The position numbers were made by a program, and so were the translations under genes. Shown here piece after piece: positions 8,616 to 17,132 of a stretch of DNA of 64,000 nucleotides (position 1 is the first letter of the stretch; each line of letters opens with the position of its first letter). The DNA is from DASQZT01 sp963728965 (GTDB taxonomy: Bacteria > Acidobacteriota > Terriglobia > Bryobacterales > Bryobacteraceae), in assembly GCA_963728965.1 (NCBI GenBank), contig CAVSMH010000006.1:1054001-1118000 (forward strand), in the 5' to 3' direction. The notes under the pieces are model-generated. The model was given only the letters and a program-made list of their open reading frames with translations, had not been told where the DNA came from and did no database searches.

Positions 8616-9382
8616 CTTACCCTTGCCGAACGGTAGCTGGTAGGGCCACTGATGCTGAAATTATTGGGCCGGTCGGAGATCGAGACGCGCTTTTCCAGGG
8701 TTGGGTCGCCGTTGATCAGGTAGGTTACTGCTTCCATGAGCCGCGAGTGGCTGAAGTTGGCGGAAAGCAGCAGGCCGTTCGACATCCGCTTGACGATGCG
8801 CGCCGCCACCTGATGATAGTACGAGCCGCCGTTGTTCAGGTCGTTCATCGTCACGCCCGTGAACTCGGGAAAGGGCCGAAGCAGGTTGGAAACCGAGATG
8901 GTGTAGCCATTGAGGCTGGTACCGGGCAGCAGTCCGGCGAAAGGGGTTCGCCACCACGGCTCCCAGGGCGCTGATCGTGGCCTGGTCGCGCACCAGCGAA
9001 CGGCTCAGATACTGCGCCGGCAGGGAGCCAAAGTTGTAGTTCGTGGTCAGGTGCACGGAATGGTTGCCGATGTAGCCCACCTGGAGGGTCGTGTCCTTGG
9101 ACAGTTGCTGTTGAATATCGAACGTTTCGCGCAGGCTGTATTGCCGAGCGAGGCTCGGATTCAGGTACGTCACGCTCTGCCGAGGTTGGTGTTCACGCCC
9201 TGCGCCGCGCCCCTCGGTGGCAAGAGGCCGTTGGGAAACGGATTGCTCAGCGTAGCGGCGGGATCCAGATAACTGTTGTTGGTGGAGACGTAGGTATTGG
9301 TGTAGCTGAAGCCGGTCTGCTGCGGCAAGATCACTCCGTACAGGTAATCGAAAGTACCCACGCCGGGGCGGATCACGGTCTG
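8616..9382 (-). pseudogene. TonB-dependent receptor pseudogene, central fragment
   Basis: Receptor sequence reading from TVIRPGVGTFDYLYG through NPSLARQYSLRETFDIQ, GYIGNHSVHL and RPNNFSISG to LPFGKGK. The frame is broken at least three times: near 9178-9182 (NTNLG|QSVTYL, one base missing), near 8940-8942 (an extra A on the plus strand, after NPF), and near 8643-8645 (one base missing in a G run, before PYQLPF). The 5' end is cut by the IS630 element, so roughly the first two-thirds of a normal 1,100-residue receptor, including plug and carboxypeptidase-regulatory domain, is gone. Confidence 0.85.
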
Positions 9383-9409
9383 GTGTCCTGTCCCTTAAAT
9401 GTCTTTACC
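9383..9409 (+). repeat. Left terminal inverted repeat of the IS630 element
   Basis: Begins GTGTCCTGTC and contains TAAATGTCTTTA; pairs with 10967-10993 with three mismatches in 27 bases. Confidence 0.85.
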
Positions 9410-9440
9410 TTTTGGGTCGGCAGGGGCATAATGGAATACG

Positions 9441-10529
9441 ATGCCCCGGCCGCCAGCAAAGGCGTTGTCACTTTCTGACGTTCAGCGGAACGAGCTGATC
9501 GCGATCACCCGCCATCGCGCCACCCCACAGAGTATTGTGTTGCGCCTTAGAATTCTGTTGGGAGCCGCGGATGGCGTGCCCAATAAGGTTCTTGCACGCC
9601 AACTCTCGACGACACTTCCTACGGTTTTGTTGTGGCGCCGGCGGTACGAGGAAACAGGGTTGGGCGGCGTCCTCCAGGATCAACCGCGAACCGGCAGGCC
9701 CAAAGTTATATCGGCGGATAAGGAAGCGGCCATCGTGGATGCCACCATGAAAACGAAGCCGACGAACGCAACTCATTGGAGTGTTCGGACGATGGCTAAA
9801 GCCCAAAGGGTAAGCCGTTCGACAGTACAACGCGTTTGGAGAAAACACAAGCTGCAACCACATCGGGTCGAGTCGTTCAAGTTCAGCACCGATCCTGATG
9901 TCGTGGCCAAACTCCGAGACGTTACCGGGTTGTACATGAATCCGCCGGACAAGGCGATAGTGCTGAGCGTAGACGAAAAGAGTCAGATTCAAGCGTTGGA
10001 TCGGACGCAGCCCATTCTGCCGCTTCGCCCTGAACTGCCGGAGCGTCAGACGCACGATTATCAGCGGCACGGAACGACTACGCTGTTTGCCGCCTTGAAC
10101 GTCCTGGAGGGTACGGTCATCGGCCAATGCCAACCGCGACATCGGCATCAAGAGTTTTTGCTTTTTCTGGACAGAATCGAAGCATCGGTTCCGCGCCACC
10201 TGGACGTGCACATTATTCTAGACAACTACGGCACCCACAAGCATCCCGCTGTCCGCAACTGGTTCACCGAGAAGCCCCGCTATCACGTGCACTTCACCCC
10301 AACAGGCGCTTCTTGGCTGAACCAGATCGAAAGGTGGTTCGCGGAAATCACGCGGCGGCGAATCCGGCGGGGCACGTTCCGGAGTGTCCCCGAACTGGTT
10401 AAAGCGATTCGGGAGTACATCCGTGACAACAACAAGCATCCACGTCCGTTTCATTGGGTGGCAAAACCCAAGACCATCCTGCGGAAGATCGAGCGCGTGA
10501 GAGAAGCACAGGAGGCGCCGGTGAAATGA
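9441..10529 (+). CDS. IS630-family transposase
   Basis: 362 residues. It begins with two helix-turn-helix segments (GVPNKVLARQLSTTLPTVLLW; WSVRTMAKAQRVSRSTVQ), followed by the DDE domain: Asp in LSVDEKSQIQALDR, Asp in HIILDNYGTHKH and Glu in WLNQIERWFAEITRR, all IS630 signatures. The frame is intact. Its stop codon overlaps the start of the next gene as ATGA, which is unusual for an insertion sequence. Confidence 0.95.
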   Translation: MPRPPAKALSLSDVQRNELIAITRHRATPQSIVLRLRILLGAADGVPNKVLARQLSTTLPTVLLWRRRYEETGLGGVLQDQPRTGRPKVISADKEAAIVDATMKTKPTNATHWSVRTMAKAQRVSRSTVQRVWRKHKLQPHRVESFKFSTDPDVVAKLRDVTGLYMNPPDKAIVLSVDEKSQIQALDRTQPILPLRPELPERQTHDYQRHGTTTLFAALNVLEGTVIGQCQPRHRHQEFLLFLDRIEASVPRHLDVHIILDNYGTHKHPAVRNWFTEKPRYHVHFTPTGASWLNQIERWFAEITRRRIRRGTFRSVPELVKAIREYIRDNNKHPRPFHWVAKPKTILRKIERVREAQEAPVK

Positions 10530-10921
10530 CCAATGCAACTGTAGTCGTGGACCCAAACTACGGAGACCGTATCGAAGCTGCCGCACAAACAGCTCCTGTG
10601 TGGGCTGTTGCCAGCATCCTCAACAAGGCTGCCTGTGTGCGCGTCTGGGCCGCCCATCGGACCGTCGATCACCGGGAGACAGGAGCCGTTACCTGTTACG
10701 ACGTAACTGACCAGGAGGACCGCTTGGGCAACCTCTTGGCCGTTCTTCCCACGTTGCAAGAGCACCATGGGGAAATCCGCGATGATCACTTCTCATTTCC
10801 GAACGGCCTTGTTCTCGGAGTGCTGGGTCTCGCTCCGACCGAGACCGTAACCACTGCCCTTAAGCAGCTTGGATTCTCCGCCTTTGTCGGATTAGCAGAA
10901 GGCTTCAACGCCTCCAAATAG
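10526..10921 (+). CDS. Hypothetical passenger protein inside the IS630 element
   Basis: 131 residues, starting at the ATG that overlaps the transposase stop (ATGA), with AGGAGG ten bases upstream. The sequence begins TNATVVVDPNYGDRIEAAA and continues as an alternating alpha/beta protein ending TTALKQLGFSAFVGLAEG. It resembles small standalone proteins of unknown function I recall from acidobacteria and cyanobacteria that start with a V(V/L)xDPxFG motif; no function is assigned. It lies within the inverted repeats and would move with the element. Coupling suggests it is made together with the transposase. Confidence 0.7.
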   Translation: MTNATVVVDPNYGDRIEAAAQTAPVWAVASILNKAACVRVWAAHRTVDHRETGAVTCYDVTDQEDRLGNLLAVLPTLQEHHGEIRDDHFSFPNGLVLGVLGLAPTETVTTALKQLGFSAFVGLAEGFNASK

Positions 10922-10966
10922 CCGCCGCCGAGCTTCCGACATGCCTCTCTGATGCCGCCCGTGAAG

Positions 10967-10993
10967 GATAAAGACATTTACGTGACAGGACAC
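10967..10993 (-). repeat. Right terminal inverted repeat of the IS630 element
   Basis: Reads GTGTCCTGTC from 10993 on the minus strand, then TAAATGTCTTTA; matches the left end at 24 of 27 positions. Confidence 0.85.
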
Positions 10994-11176
10994 TAGGGAG
11001 CGGGCTTCGCGATGCCGTTCCCGCGATTGCTCCACGCCGCCGCAGGCGCGGCGCGCGGCAAGGCGGGCTTCCTGCGGGGACAGGCCCCGGCGCCGGAAGT
11101 CGTCTTCGAGCAGGAGCAGGTGGGCGGCGAGTTCACGCTCCATTTCGCGTTCCGCGCGCTCGCGGAGCAGCCCCAT
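10994..11176 (-). pseudogene. ADOP permease 5' stub (permease-prefix domain)
   Basis: About 60 codons beginning MGLLRERAEREMERELAAH and continuing RRRGLSPQEARLAARRACGG to REARSL, where the IS630 right end begins. This is the N-terminal 'permease prefix' domain of large acidobacterial ABC permeases. Everything after it is missing, and the sequence on the other side of the IS is an unrelated receptor. It is therefore a truncated remnant. Confidence 0.7.
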
Positions 11177-11225
11177 TGAGCCGCGATGGCTGACGGTGTT
11201 GACGAAAGGGATTGCGGTGGCTTCG

Positions 11226-12881
11226 TCACAACTCGGGAACAGCAGTGAGGCCCGCATGCTCGCTGTCCGGGACAGTGGCATCATCCTTGCGACGCATGAT
11301 ACGGAATCCGTTCTTCACTTCCTCCAGTACGTATCTGGCTTCCAGATAACGCTCCATCCAGTGCTCATCCGGCGGGGGGGACTGGTAGTAGGGAAACCAG
11401 AATTTCATGTTGCGGTCCTCGACCAGGGTATCCCACAGGACGTAGCGGACCTTCTTTTTCTCGAGGGATGCAATAGCTGCCCGGAACTGCTCCCTTGTTT
11501 GAAGGTTGTACAACATGATGGTGTGGCGGGTGGGATTCCGGAGGTCGGCCAGGAAGTAGTACATCGGGTAGTACGGGTAGACGAACGCTTCTTCCCCGGA
11601 ATGGAGGTGCTGATGTAGAAAGGCTAACGCAGCGTCCGGCCGCTGAAGATAGACAGGTCCGCGCCGAGTGACGACAGGATGCGCGTTGAGTGTCGGAATC
11701 GCAATTACCACGCCCCAGACAAGCATCGATACGCCGGCGAAAACCATCGCTGCCGTTCTCACCGTGTGGAGGCGTGCCAGGCAGACATTCCAGGCATGGA
11801 AGCAGACGATGAGGAGAAGCGGCGAACTGAAGACCAGATGAAAAACGTCCGGACGGTGAAGCTCGGAAAGCCACAGGCCGGCGCCCGCCGTCCAGTACGG
11901 CAGCGCCAACGGCCCGAAGAGCCCGGCAGATCCCCCGTCCACAAACCGGCTGAAGACGCCCAGAGAGAGCAGAAGCACGGGGATCGCGACAACGATCAGT
12001 GTCGGGGTCAACAAAAGAAGCCTCGCAAAGGCCGCTGGAGCAGGCGGAAGCAATGCGCCACAAACCGCGCCCCAGTACCGCCACATATCACCAAACGCGC
12101 GTCCGTAAACCACTCGATTGATGCCGTGATACGTGGTGAGTGGCCACAGCACGGTATCCCGGATCAAATCGGAAAGCCCCCCGGAAAAGAGGAACAACGC
12201 CACGACCACGGTTCCTGTGAGAGCGTATCCGGCGGCCAACAGGGCAATCGAGCGTTTCAGCGGCCGTTGGCCGCAACACACCCAGGGTAGTGCGGCCAAC
12301 AGGCCCAGACAGATCAACAATCCCTTCTGCTGCATGAAACAGGAAGTAACTCCGGCCAGCGCACCCGCTAACAGAAGGAGGCCATCCCGGCGCCGTTCCT
12401 GCCACAGGAAGAATACGGCCACGGACAGCAAGCCAAAGAGATTACTGTCCCAATGATGGCTCGCAGCCGTCCAGGACGGTATCTCGGTGACCAGGACGAG
12501 CACTGGCGGGAGAATGGAGAAAGCGCCAGAGTAAACTCTGCGCGTCATCCAGAACACCAGGACGGCGGTTGATACTCCCGTGAGCAGCAGGGCGAACCGC
12601 GCGGCAACCCAAGTGATTCCGAAGAGCTTGAAGAAGGCAGCAAGAAAGTAGAAGGACCCCGGGCCGATGTTTTCGATGAAAAAATCGCGGTATGGCACGG
12701 CACCCTGGGCAACGAGTTGAGCGGGGTAGACAATCGACCCTTCGTCTCCCACGCGAAACAGGACGCGCACGAAGGGAAACAGATAGGTCGAAGCCGCGAG
12801 GCACAGCACGAGTCCGCTCCACCCGAGCCGCCTAGTCACAATTCGTTTATTTGGGCATGTGCCTCCGACCGGCATAGCCAT
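11226..12881 (-). CDS. Membrane glycosyltransferase, GT39/ArnT-like
   Basis: 551 residues from the ATG at 12881; an in-frame TTG at 12911 is an alternative start. It has about ten hydrophobic segments. After the first one comes an acidic motif in a periplasmic loop (FRVGDEGSIVYPAQL), the position of the catalytic Asp-Glu in GT-C enzymes of the GT39/GT83 type, which transfer sugars from polyprenyl phosphates on the outer face of the inner membrane. The C-terminal part is soluble (EEAFVYPYYPMYYFLADLR). It is divergent from the related gene at 13052. Donor and acceptor are unknown. Confidence 0.8.
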   Translation of the reverse strand: MAMPVGGTCPNKRIVTRRLGWSGLVLCLAASTYLFPFVRVLFRVGDEGSIVYPAQLVAQGAVPYRDFFIENIGPGSFYFLAAFFKLFGITWVAARFALLLTGVSTAVLVFWMTRRVYSGAFSILPPVLVLVTEIPSWTAASHHWDSNLFGLLSVAVFFLWQERRRDGLLLLAGALAGVTSCFMQQKGLLICLGLLAALPWVCCGQRPLKRSIALLAAGYALTGTVVVALFLFSGGLSDLIRDTVLWPLTTYHGINRVVYGRAFGDMWRYWGAVCGALLPPAPAAFARLLLLTPTLIVVAIPVLLLSLGVFSRFVDGGSAGLFGPLALPYWTAGAGLWLSELHRPDVFHLVFSSPLLLIVCFHAWNVCLARLHTVRTAAMVFAGVSMLVWGVVIAIPTLNAHPVVTRRGPVYLQRPDAALAFLHQHLHSGEEAFVYPYYPMYYFLADLRNPTRHTIMLYNLQTREQFRAAIASLEKKKVRYVLWDTLVEDRNMKFWFPYYQSPPPDEHWMERYLEARYVLEEVKNGFRIMRRKDDATVPDSEHAGLTAVPEL

Positions 12882-13051
12882 GACGGTAGCGCCCACAGCA
12901 GCTGATCTCAATGGTAACGATAGTTAGCAGGGTTTCCACTACCGGGTGATAACCGTTCAGTCCGGGGCGGTGGATGACGGGCGGGACCGACGGCATGATT
13001 TCGGCGCCAGTTGGCAAGTTAGAGACTCAAAAATGGTAACATGAGCGCGTA

Positions 13052-14644
13052 ATGCAGATGACATCTGCCCCCGCCAGGCATATCTTACCGGGGGCCATGC
13101 GACTCGCCTGGCACTTAGAGCGAGCCACGCCCATCTTACTCGTGGAAGTCAGCTTGATTTACTGGGTCTTCACAACCATCCGCGCCATGCGGCGGCTGTG
13201 GTTCGACGAGCTTCATACCTACTACATGTCGCGGCTTCCCAGTCTCGCCGTGATGTGGGATGCGCTGAAGGACGGAGCCGACTTCAACCCGCCTACACTG
13301 TACGTGCTGACCCGCGCGGCGCACCAGGTCTTCGGGGACGGCAACATCGCCACCCGGCTCCCGCAGATGGCCGGTTTTCTGGTAATGTGCATTTGCCTTT
13401 ACCTTTTTGTGTCCCCTCGCTGCGGCCGCCTATACGGTTTATTGGCGATGCTGTTTCCCATGCTGACGGGGGCATACATTTATGCGTCCGAAGCGCGGGC
13501 CTACGGAATCGTCCTGGGGTGCTGCGGGATCGCGCTGATTGCATGGCAGCGATGCGCGGATCGAGGGCAGCGTCGGATATGGCTACCGGCACTTACTCTG
13601 GGGTTGGCGGCCGCACTCAGCACGCATTGTTATGCGGTTTTCTTATTGGTACCTTTCGGTATGGGTGAACTGGCGCGCACGTGGCGCAGCCGTAAGCTCG
13701 ACCTATCGGTCTGGGCCGCCATTTCACTGCCGGCGCTGACTGTACTCTTATATCTGCCTCTGACGACGGCGATCCGTTCATTTACCATGGGCGGCCCGAT
13801 CTTCCAGGCGGACTTGAATTCCATTGCGAAGTGTTACACGTCTCTGTTTGGTCCGGCGGCGTGGATGATCGTCGCGGCACTGGGTGCCGGCATCCTGGCA
13901 CGGAACGCCGGCCGGGCGGTAGCCGCGGGACCGCGTTCGCCGTCCGACGGGCCGGGCCTACGGTTCCATGAAACGATCGTCGCCGGCGGCCTGGTTCTCG
14001 TGCCGCTGGTCGCGCTCGCTTTTGCGATGGCAACCCGGGGCGTGTTCATGGACCGCTACGGACTCGCCGCGGTGATCGGCGTGAGCATCCTGCTGACCGG
14101 CATGGTGTTCCGGGGGTCGGACGGAAATGCGGTGGCGGCCGCCTCGCTTTTTGTGCTTTTCTGCGCCTGGTTTCTGGGAAGCTCGACAGTGTGGCTGTAT
14201 CGGGCGACGCACGAGACGGCAGATTCCAGCCTGCCCCTGCTGAACCTCAAGATGCTGCCTCCGGACCTGCCGATCGTGCTGTCGAGCGGATTGATGTTTC
14301 TGGAAGCGCAACACTACGAAAGGGCCGACGTGCTCGCGAGGACTTATTATCTGACCGATCGGCCGGCGGCGCTGCACTACACCAGCTCGGATGTATTCGA
14401 GCAGGACTTTCGACGTGCGCGGCGCTGGTTTCCCCTTCGCGGCAACCTGGCTGAGTTAGCGACCTTTCAAACTTCGCATCGCAAGTTTCTGGTCTTTGGC
14501 CCCTACGCTTTCCCCACCGACTGGCTCATCCGCAAACTGGCCGACGACGGCGCGGCGATGAAGCTGCTTGGCGAGTACGCTGGCCGATATGGAGATTGCC
14601 TGCTGCTGGAAGTCACCTCGGCCGGCCGCGTTGACGTTCACTAA
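13052..14644 (+). CDS. Membrane glycosyltransferase, GT39-like
   Basis: 530 residues with about ten predicted membrane spans and a short soluble C-terminus. The catalytic-type acidic motif is RLWFDELHTYYMS after the first span, and a second loop has YASEARAYG, a motif common in GT39/PMT-like enzymes. It probably uses a polyprenyl-phosphate sugar made by a GT2 enzyme such as the one at 18056. No clear Shine-Dalgarno; the start at 13052 or the ATG at 13058 are both possible. It begins a rightward group of glycan genes that continues to 19030. Confidence 0.8.
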   Translation: MQMTSAPARHILPGAMRLAWHLERATPILLVEVSLIYWVFTTIRAMRRLWFDELHTYYMSRLPSLAVMWDALKDGADFNPPTLYVLTRAAHQVFGDGNIATRLPQMAGFLVMCICLYLFVSPRCGRLYGLLAMLFPMLTGAYIYASEARAYGIVLGCCGIALIAWQRCADRGQRRIWLPALTLGLAAALSTHCYAVFLLVPFGMGELARTWRSRKLDLSVWAAISLPALTVLLYLPLTTAIRSFTMGGPIFQADLNSIAKCYTSLFGPAAWMIVAALGAGILARNAGRAVAAGPRSPSDGPGLRFHETIVAGGLVLVPLVALAFAMATRGVFMDRYGLAAVIGVSILLTGMVFRGSDGNAVAAASLFVLFCAWFLGSSTVWLYRATHETADSSLPLLNLKMLPPDLPIVLSSGLMFLEAQHYERADVLARTYYLTDRPAALHYTSSDVFEQDFRRARRWFPLRGNLAELATFQTSHRKFLVFGPYAFPTDWLIRKLADDGAAMKLLGEYAGRYGDCLLLEVTSAGRVDVH

Positions 14645-14710
14645 CGTTAGCTACTACGGTTAGCCAAAAGGATCGTGACCTGGCGGAATCCATCCCAATA
14701 GAATGTCGGT

Positions 14711-15313
14711 ATGTTGGCGCCGGCGGTCTGGAACATGGTGCAGTACGTCCTGGGAGCGCCGGAGTTCAAGCGGGCCCTGTACTCGTCGGTGCTGGCGCCC
14801 TCGGGCCGGTTGCTCGACTTCGGCTGCGCGACGGGCCACCTGGCGGACGCGTTCCTGGGATACGAGTATTACGGCCTGGATGTGAACGCCGCGGCGGTGA
14901 AAAGCGCCGCGCGGGCCTATGGCGCCCATCCCAATATGCACTTCGTCTGCGCCGACCTGCGTTCGCGCCCGTTTCCGGACAACCATTTCGACGAGGTGCT
15001 GTTCGCCGCCACGGTGCATCACCTCGACGACCGGGAGTTGTCGGGAATCCTGCCGGAGTTGCACCGTTGTCTCCGGCCAGGCGGCACGATTCATATCATC
15101 GACCCGGTGTTCCAGCCTTCGGATGGGTGGCAGGCAAAGCTGCTGCGCCGGCTGGACCGGGGTCGATTTCCCCGCACGGCGGCGCAGATCGAGAGCCTGG
15201 TGGCCGCCGCGGGCCTGTTCTCGGTGGGGATCCCGACGTTGCACCGACCCTACGGAGCCTTGCTCCAGGACTGTGACTTTCTCCATTTACCGGTCACCAA
15301 GGCGCCCCAATGA
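14711..15313 (+). CDS. Class I SAM-dependent methyltransferase
   Basis: 200 residues. SAM-binding motif I is LLDFGCATGHLADAF; motif II acidic residue in YYGLDVNAAA; later motifs NHFDEVLFAATVHHL and LRPGGTIHIIDP. This is the UbiE/COQ5-like fold that methylates small molecules or sugars. Its stop overlaps the next gene's start (ATGA), tying it to the sugar-modifying genes that follow; it may methylate a sugar or lipid intermediate of the same pathway. Confidence 0.85.
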   Translation: MLAPAVWNMVQYVLGAPEFKRALYSSVLAPSGRLLDFGCATGHLADAFLGYEYYGLDVNAAAVKSAARAYGAHPNMHFVCADLRSRPFPDNHFDEVLFAATVHHLDDRELSGILPELHRCLRPGGTIHIIDPVFQPSDGWQAKLLRRLDRGRFPRTAAQIESLVAAAGLFSVGIPTLHRPYGALLQDCDFLHLPVTKAPQ

Positions 15314-16284
15314 ACCTTCTGAACGAGCGTTTCTTCGTCACGGGAGCGTCCGGATTCGTCGGCTCCTGTCTCACCCGGAAGCTGGCGGAAATCGGTTGCG
15401 AGGTGCACACGCTCGTGCGCTCGCGCGGCGTTCCCTGGCGGCTTGCGGGGCTCGAGGGGCGAGTGAACCTGCACGCCGGCGACCTGAACGACTGCGGGCA
15501 TCTGCGGGACCTGGTTTCGGAAATTCAGCCGACGGTGATCTATCACCTGGCCGTGCACGGGGCCTACCCATCGCAGACCGATGCAGACGATATCATCCTG
15601 ACCAACGTTTTCGGGACCTGGAACCTGCTCAAAGCGTGCGCCGAAGTGGACTACAAGGTGTTCGTCAACACCGGTAGTTCCTCCGAGTACGGCTCCAAAC
15701 AATTCGCGATGCGCGAAACGGACGTGCTGGAGCCGAACAGCTACTACGCCGTGGCGAAGGCCGCGCAAACGCTGGTGTCGCAGCACATGGCCCGGGCCGA
15801 CCACCGGCCGATCAACGTGTTCCGCCTCTTTTCGGTTTACGGACCGTATGAGGAGCCGTCGCGCCTGGTTCCCACCCTGATCCAGCGCTGCCTTGAAGGC
15901 AAAGCCTTGGATATGGTCTCTCCGGATACGGCGCGGGACTTCGTCCACGTGGACGATGTGGTGGAGGCCTATCTTCAGATCGGCCAGTTGAGTTTGCAGC
16001 ACGGCGAGGTTTTCAACATCGGCACGGGGATCCAATCGACGGTGCGGGACGTCGTGCGCGCGGTGCAACGCTCGACGGGCGCTCGGGTGAAGGTCAACTG
16101 GGGCAGCATGCCGGCCCGGACGTGGGATTCGGAGACTTGGTTGGCGGACGCCACCAAGGTGAGGCGGGCGTTGAAATGGGCCCCGCAGATACGCCTTGCC
16201 GAGGGGATTGCGCGGACCATCGAGTGGTACCGCTCCGAAGGCTATCGGCAATGCACGGAATGGAAGAAGCGCGCCACGGCATGA
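15310..16284 (+). CDS. NAD-dependent nucleotide-sugar epimerase/dehydratase
   Basis: 324 residues, extended SDR family. The Rossmann start is VTGASGFVGSCLTRKL; catalytic residues lie in NTGSSSEYGSK (Ser) and SYYAVAKAAQ (Tyr/Lys of YxxxK). The later motifs VFRLFSVYGPYEEPSRL and ARDFVHVDDVVEAY bind the sugar nucleotide. It resembles GDP- or UDP-/CDP-sugar 4-epimerases, 4,6-dehydratases or reductases; the exact reaction cannot be read. It overlaps the genes on both sides by four bases, forming a tight operon with the methyltransferase and transketolase. Confidence 0.88.
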   Translation: MNLLNERFFVTGASGFVGSCLTRKLAEIGCEVHTLVRSRGVPWRLAGLEGRVNLHAGDLNDCGHLRDLVSEIQPTVIYHLAVHGAYPSQTDADDIILTNVFGTWNLLKACAEVDYKVFVNTGSSSEYGSKQFAMRETDVLEPNSYYAVAKAAQTLVSQHMARADHRPINVFRLFSVYGPYEEPSRLVPTLIQRCLEGKALDMVSPDTARDFVHVDDVVEAYLQIGQLSLQHGEVFNIGTGIQSTVRDVVRAVQRSTGARVKVNWGSMPARTWDSETWLADATKVRRALKWAPQIRLAEGIARTIEWYRSEGYRQCTEWKKRATA

Positions 16285-17126
16285 ATCCGCCGGCGGAGTT
16301 GCAGGCCCTGGGCCTGCGCTCCCGCCGAATTCGAGCGACGGTGTTGCGGATGGCCCATGCCGGCCGGACTCCGCATGTGGCTTCGGCGCTCTCGGTGGTG
16401 GATCTGCTGACCGGGCTCTATTTTTCGGCGCTGCGGGTGGACCCGCGAACGCCGGAGGATCCGGCGCGTGATCGTTTCATTCTGAGCAAGGGCCACGCGG
16501 CGATGGCGCACTACGCCGCGCTGCGGGAACGCGGCTTCCTCGATGATGCGTTGCTGGGCGAATATGCGGTGGATGGCGGCCGGCTCGCCGAACATCCCGG
16601 GCCGGAGTGCGCGCCGGGCATCGATGCCGCCACCGGATCGCTCGGACACGGGCTTTCGATGGGCGCGGGACTGGCTTTGGCAGGCAAACTTCGCGGCGCG
16701 GACTATCGCGTGTTCGTGCTCGTGGGGGACGGGGAGTGCAACGAAGGCAGCGTCTGGGAGGCCGCCGTGTTCGCCGCCCGGTACGCGCTCGACAACCTGG
16801 TGGTCATTGTCGATTACAACAAATGGTCGGCGATGGGCCGCACCGATTCGTTCCTGGAGCCGCTGGCGGACAAGTGGAAGGCCTTCGGGTGGCGCGCCCT
16901 CGAGATCGACGGTCACGATCCGTGCTCGATCAGGCAGACGCTCGATGGGGTGCCGTTCGAATTGCGGCGGCCGTCGGCGGTGATCGCCCACACCACCAAA
17001 GGCAAGGGTGTCTCCTTTATGGAGAACGACCTGGAATGGCATTACCGGCCGCCCAGCGCGGACGACCTGCGACGCGCGCTCGAGGAAGTGGAGGAACCGG
17101 GCTCCCCCGCGTCCGTTCCGGTGTAA
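16281..17126 (+). CDS. Transketolase N-terminal subunit (thiamine diphosphate-binding)
   Basis: 281 residues from the ATG overlapping the epimerase stop; an ATG at 16254 is an alternative. The ThDP motif is GDGECNEGSVWEAA through VDYNKWS; conserved histidines of transketolases appear in LSKGHAAMAHY and AEHPGPE; the C-terminus has THHTTKGKG-like AHTTKGKGVSF. It is the first half of a split transketolase, the other half being the next gene. Split forms usually serve special pathways rather than the pentose-phosphate cycle. Placement between an epimerase and a GT2 suggests a two-carbon transfer that builds an unusual sugar for a glycan. Confidence 0.9.
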   Translation: MNPPAELQALGLRSRRIRATVLRMAHAGRTPHVASALSVVDLLTGLYFSALRVDPRTPEDPARDRFILSKGHAAMAHYAALRERGFLDDALLGEYAVDGGRLAEHPGPECAPGIDAATGSLGHGLSMGAGLALAGKLRGADYRVFVLVGDGECNEGSVWEAAVFAARYALDNLVVIVDYNKWSAMGRTDSFLEPLADKWKAFGWRALEIDGHDPCSIRQTLDGVPFELRRPSAVIAHTTKGKGVSFMENDLEWHYRPPSADDLRRALEEVEEPGSPASVPV

Positions 17127-17132
17127 AGCAGC

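Larger units (their letters stand above)
9383..10993 (+). mobile_element. IS630-family element carrying a passenger gene
   Basis: A 1.61-kb element bounded by terminal inverted repeats that begin GTGTCCTGTC and match at 24 of 27 positions (9383-9409 and 10967-10993). Inside are a DDE transposase and a coupled downstream gene ending 72 bases before the right end. IS630/Tc1 elements duplicate a TA target, but the outer flanks here are TG on the left and TA on the right, and they belong to two different genes. That suggests a deletion or recombination at the element after insertion. Confidence 0.85.
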
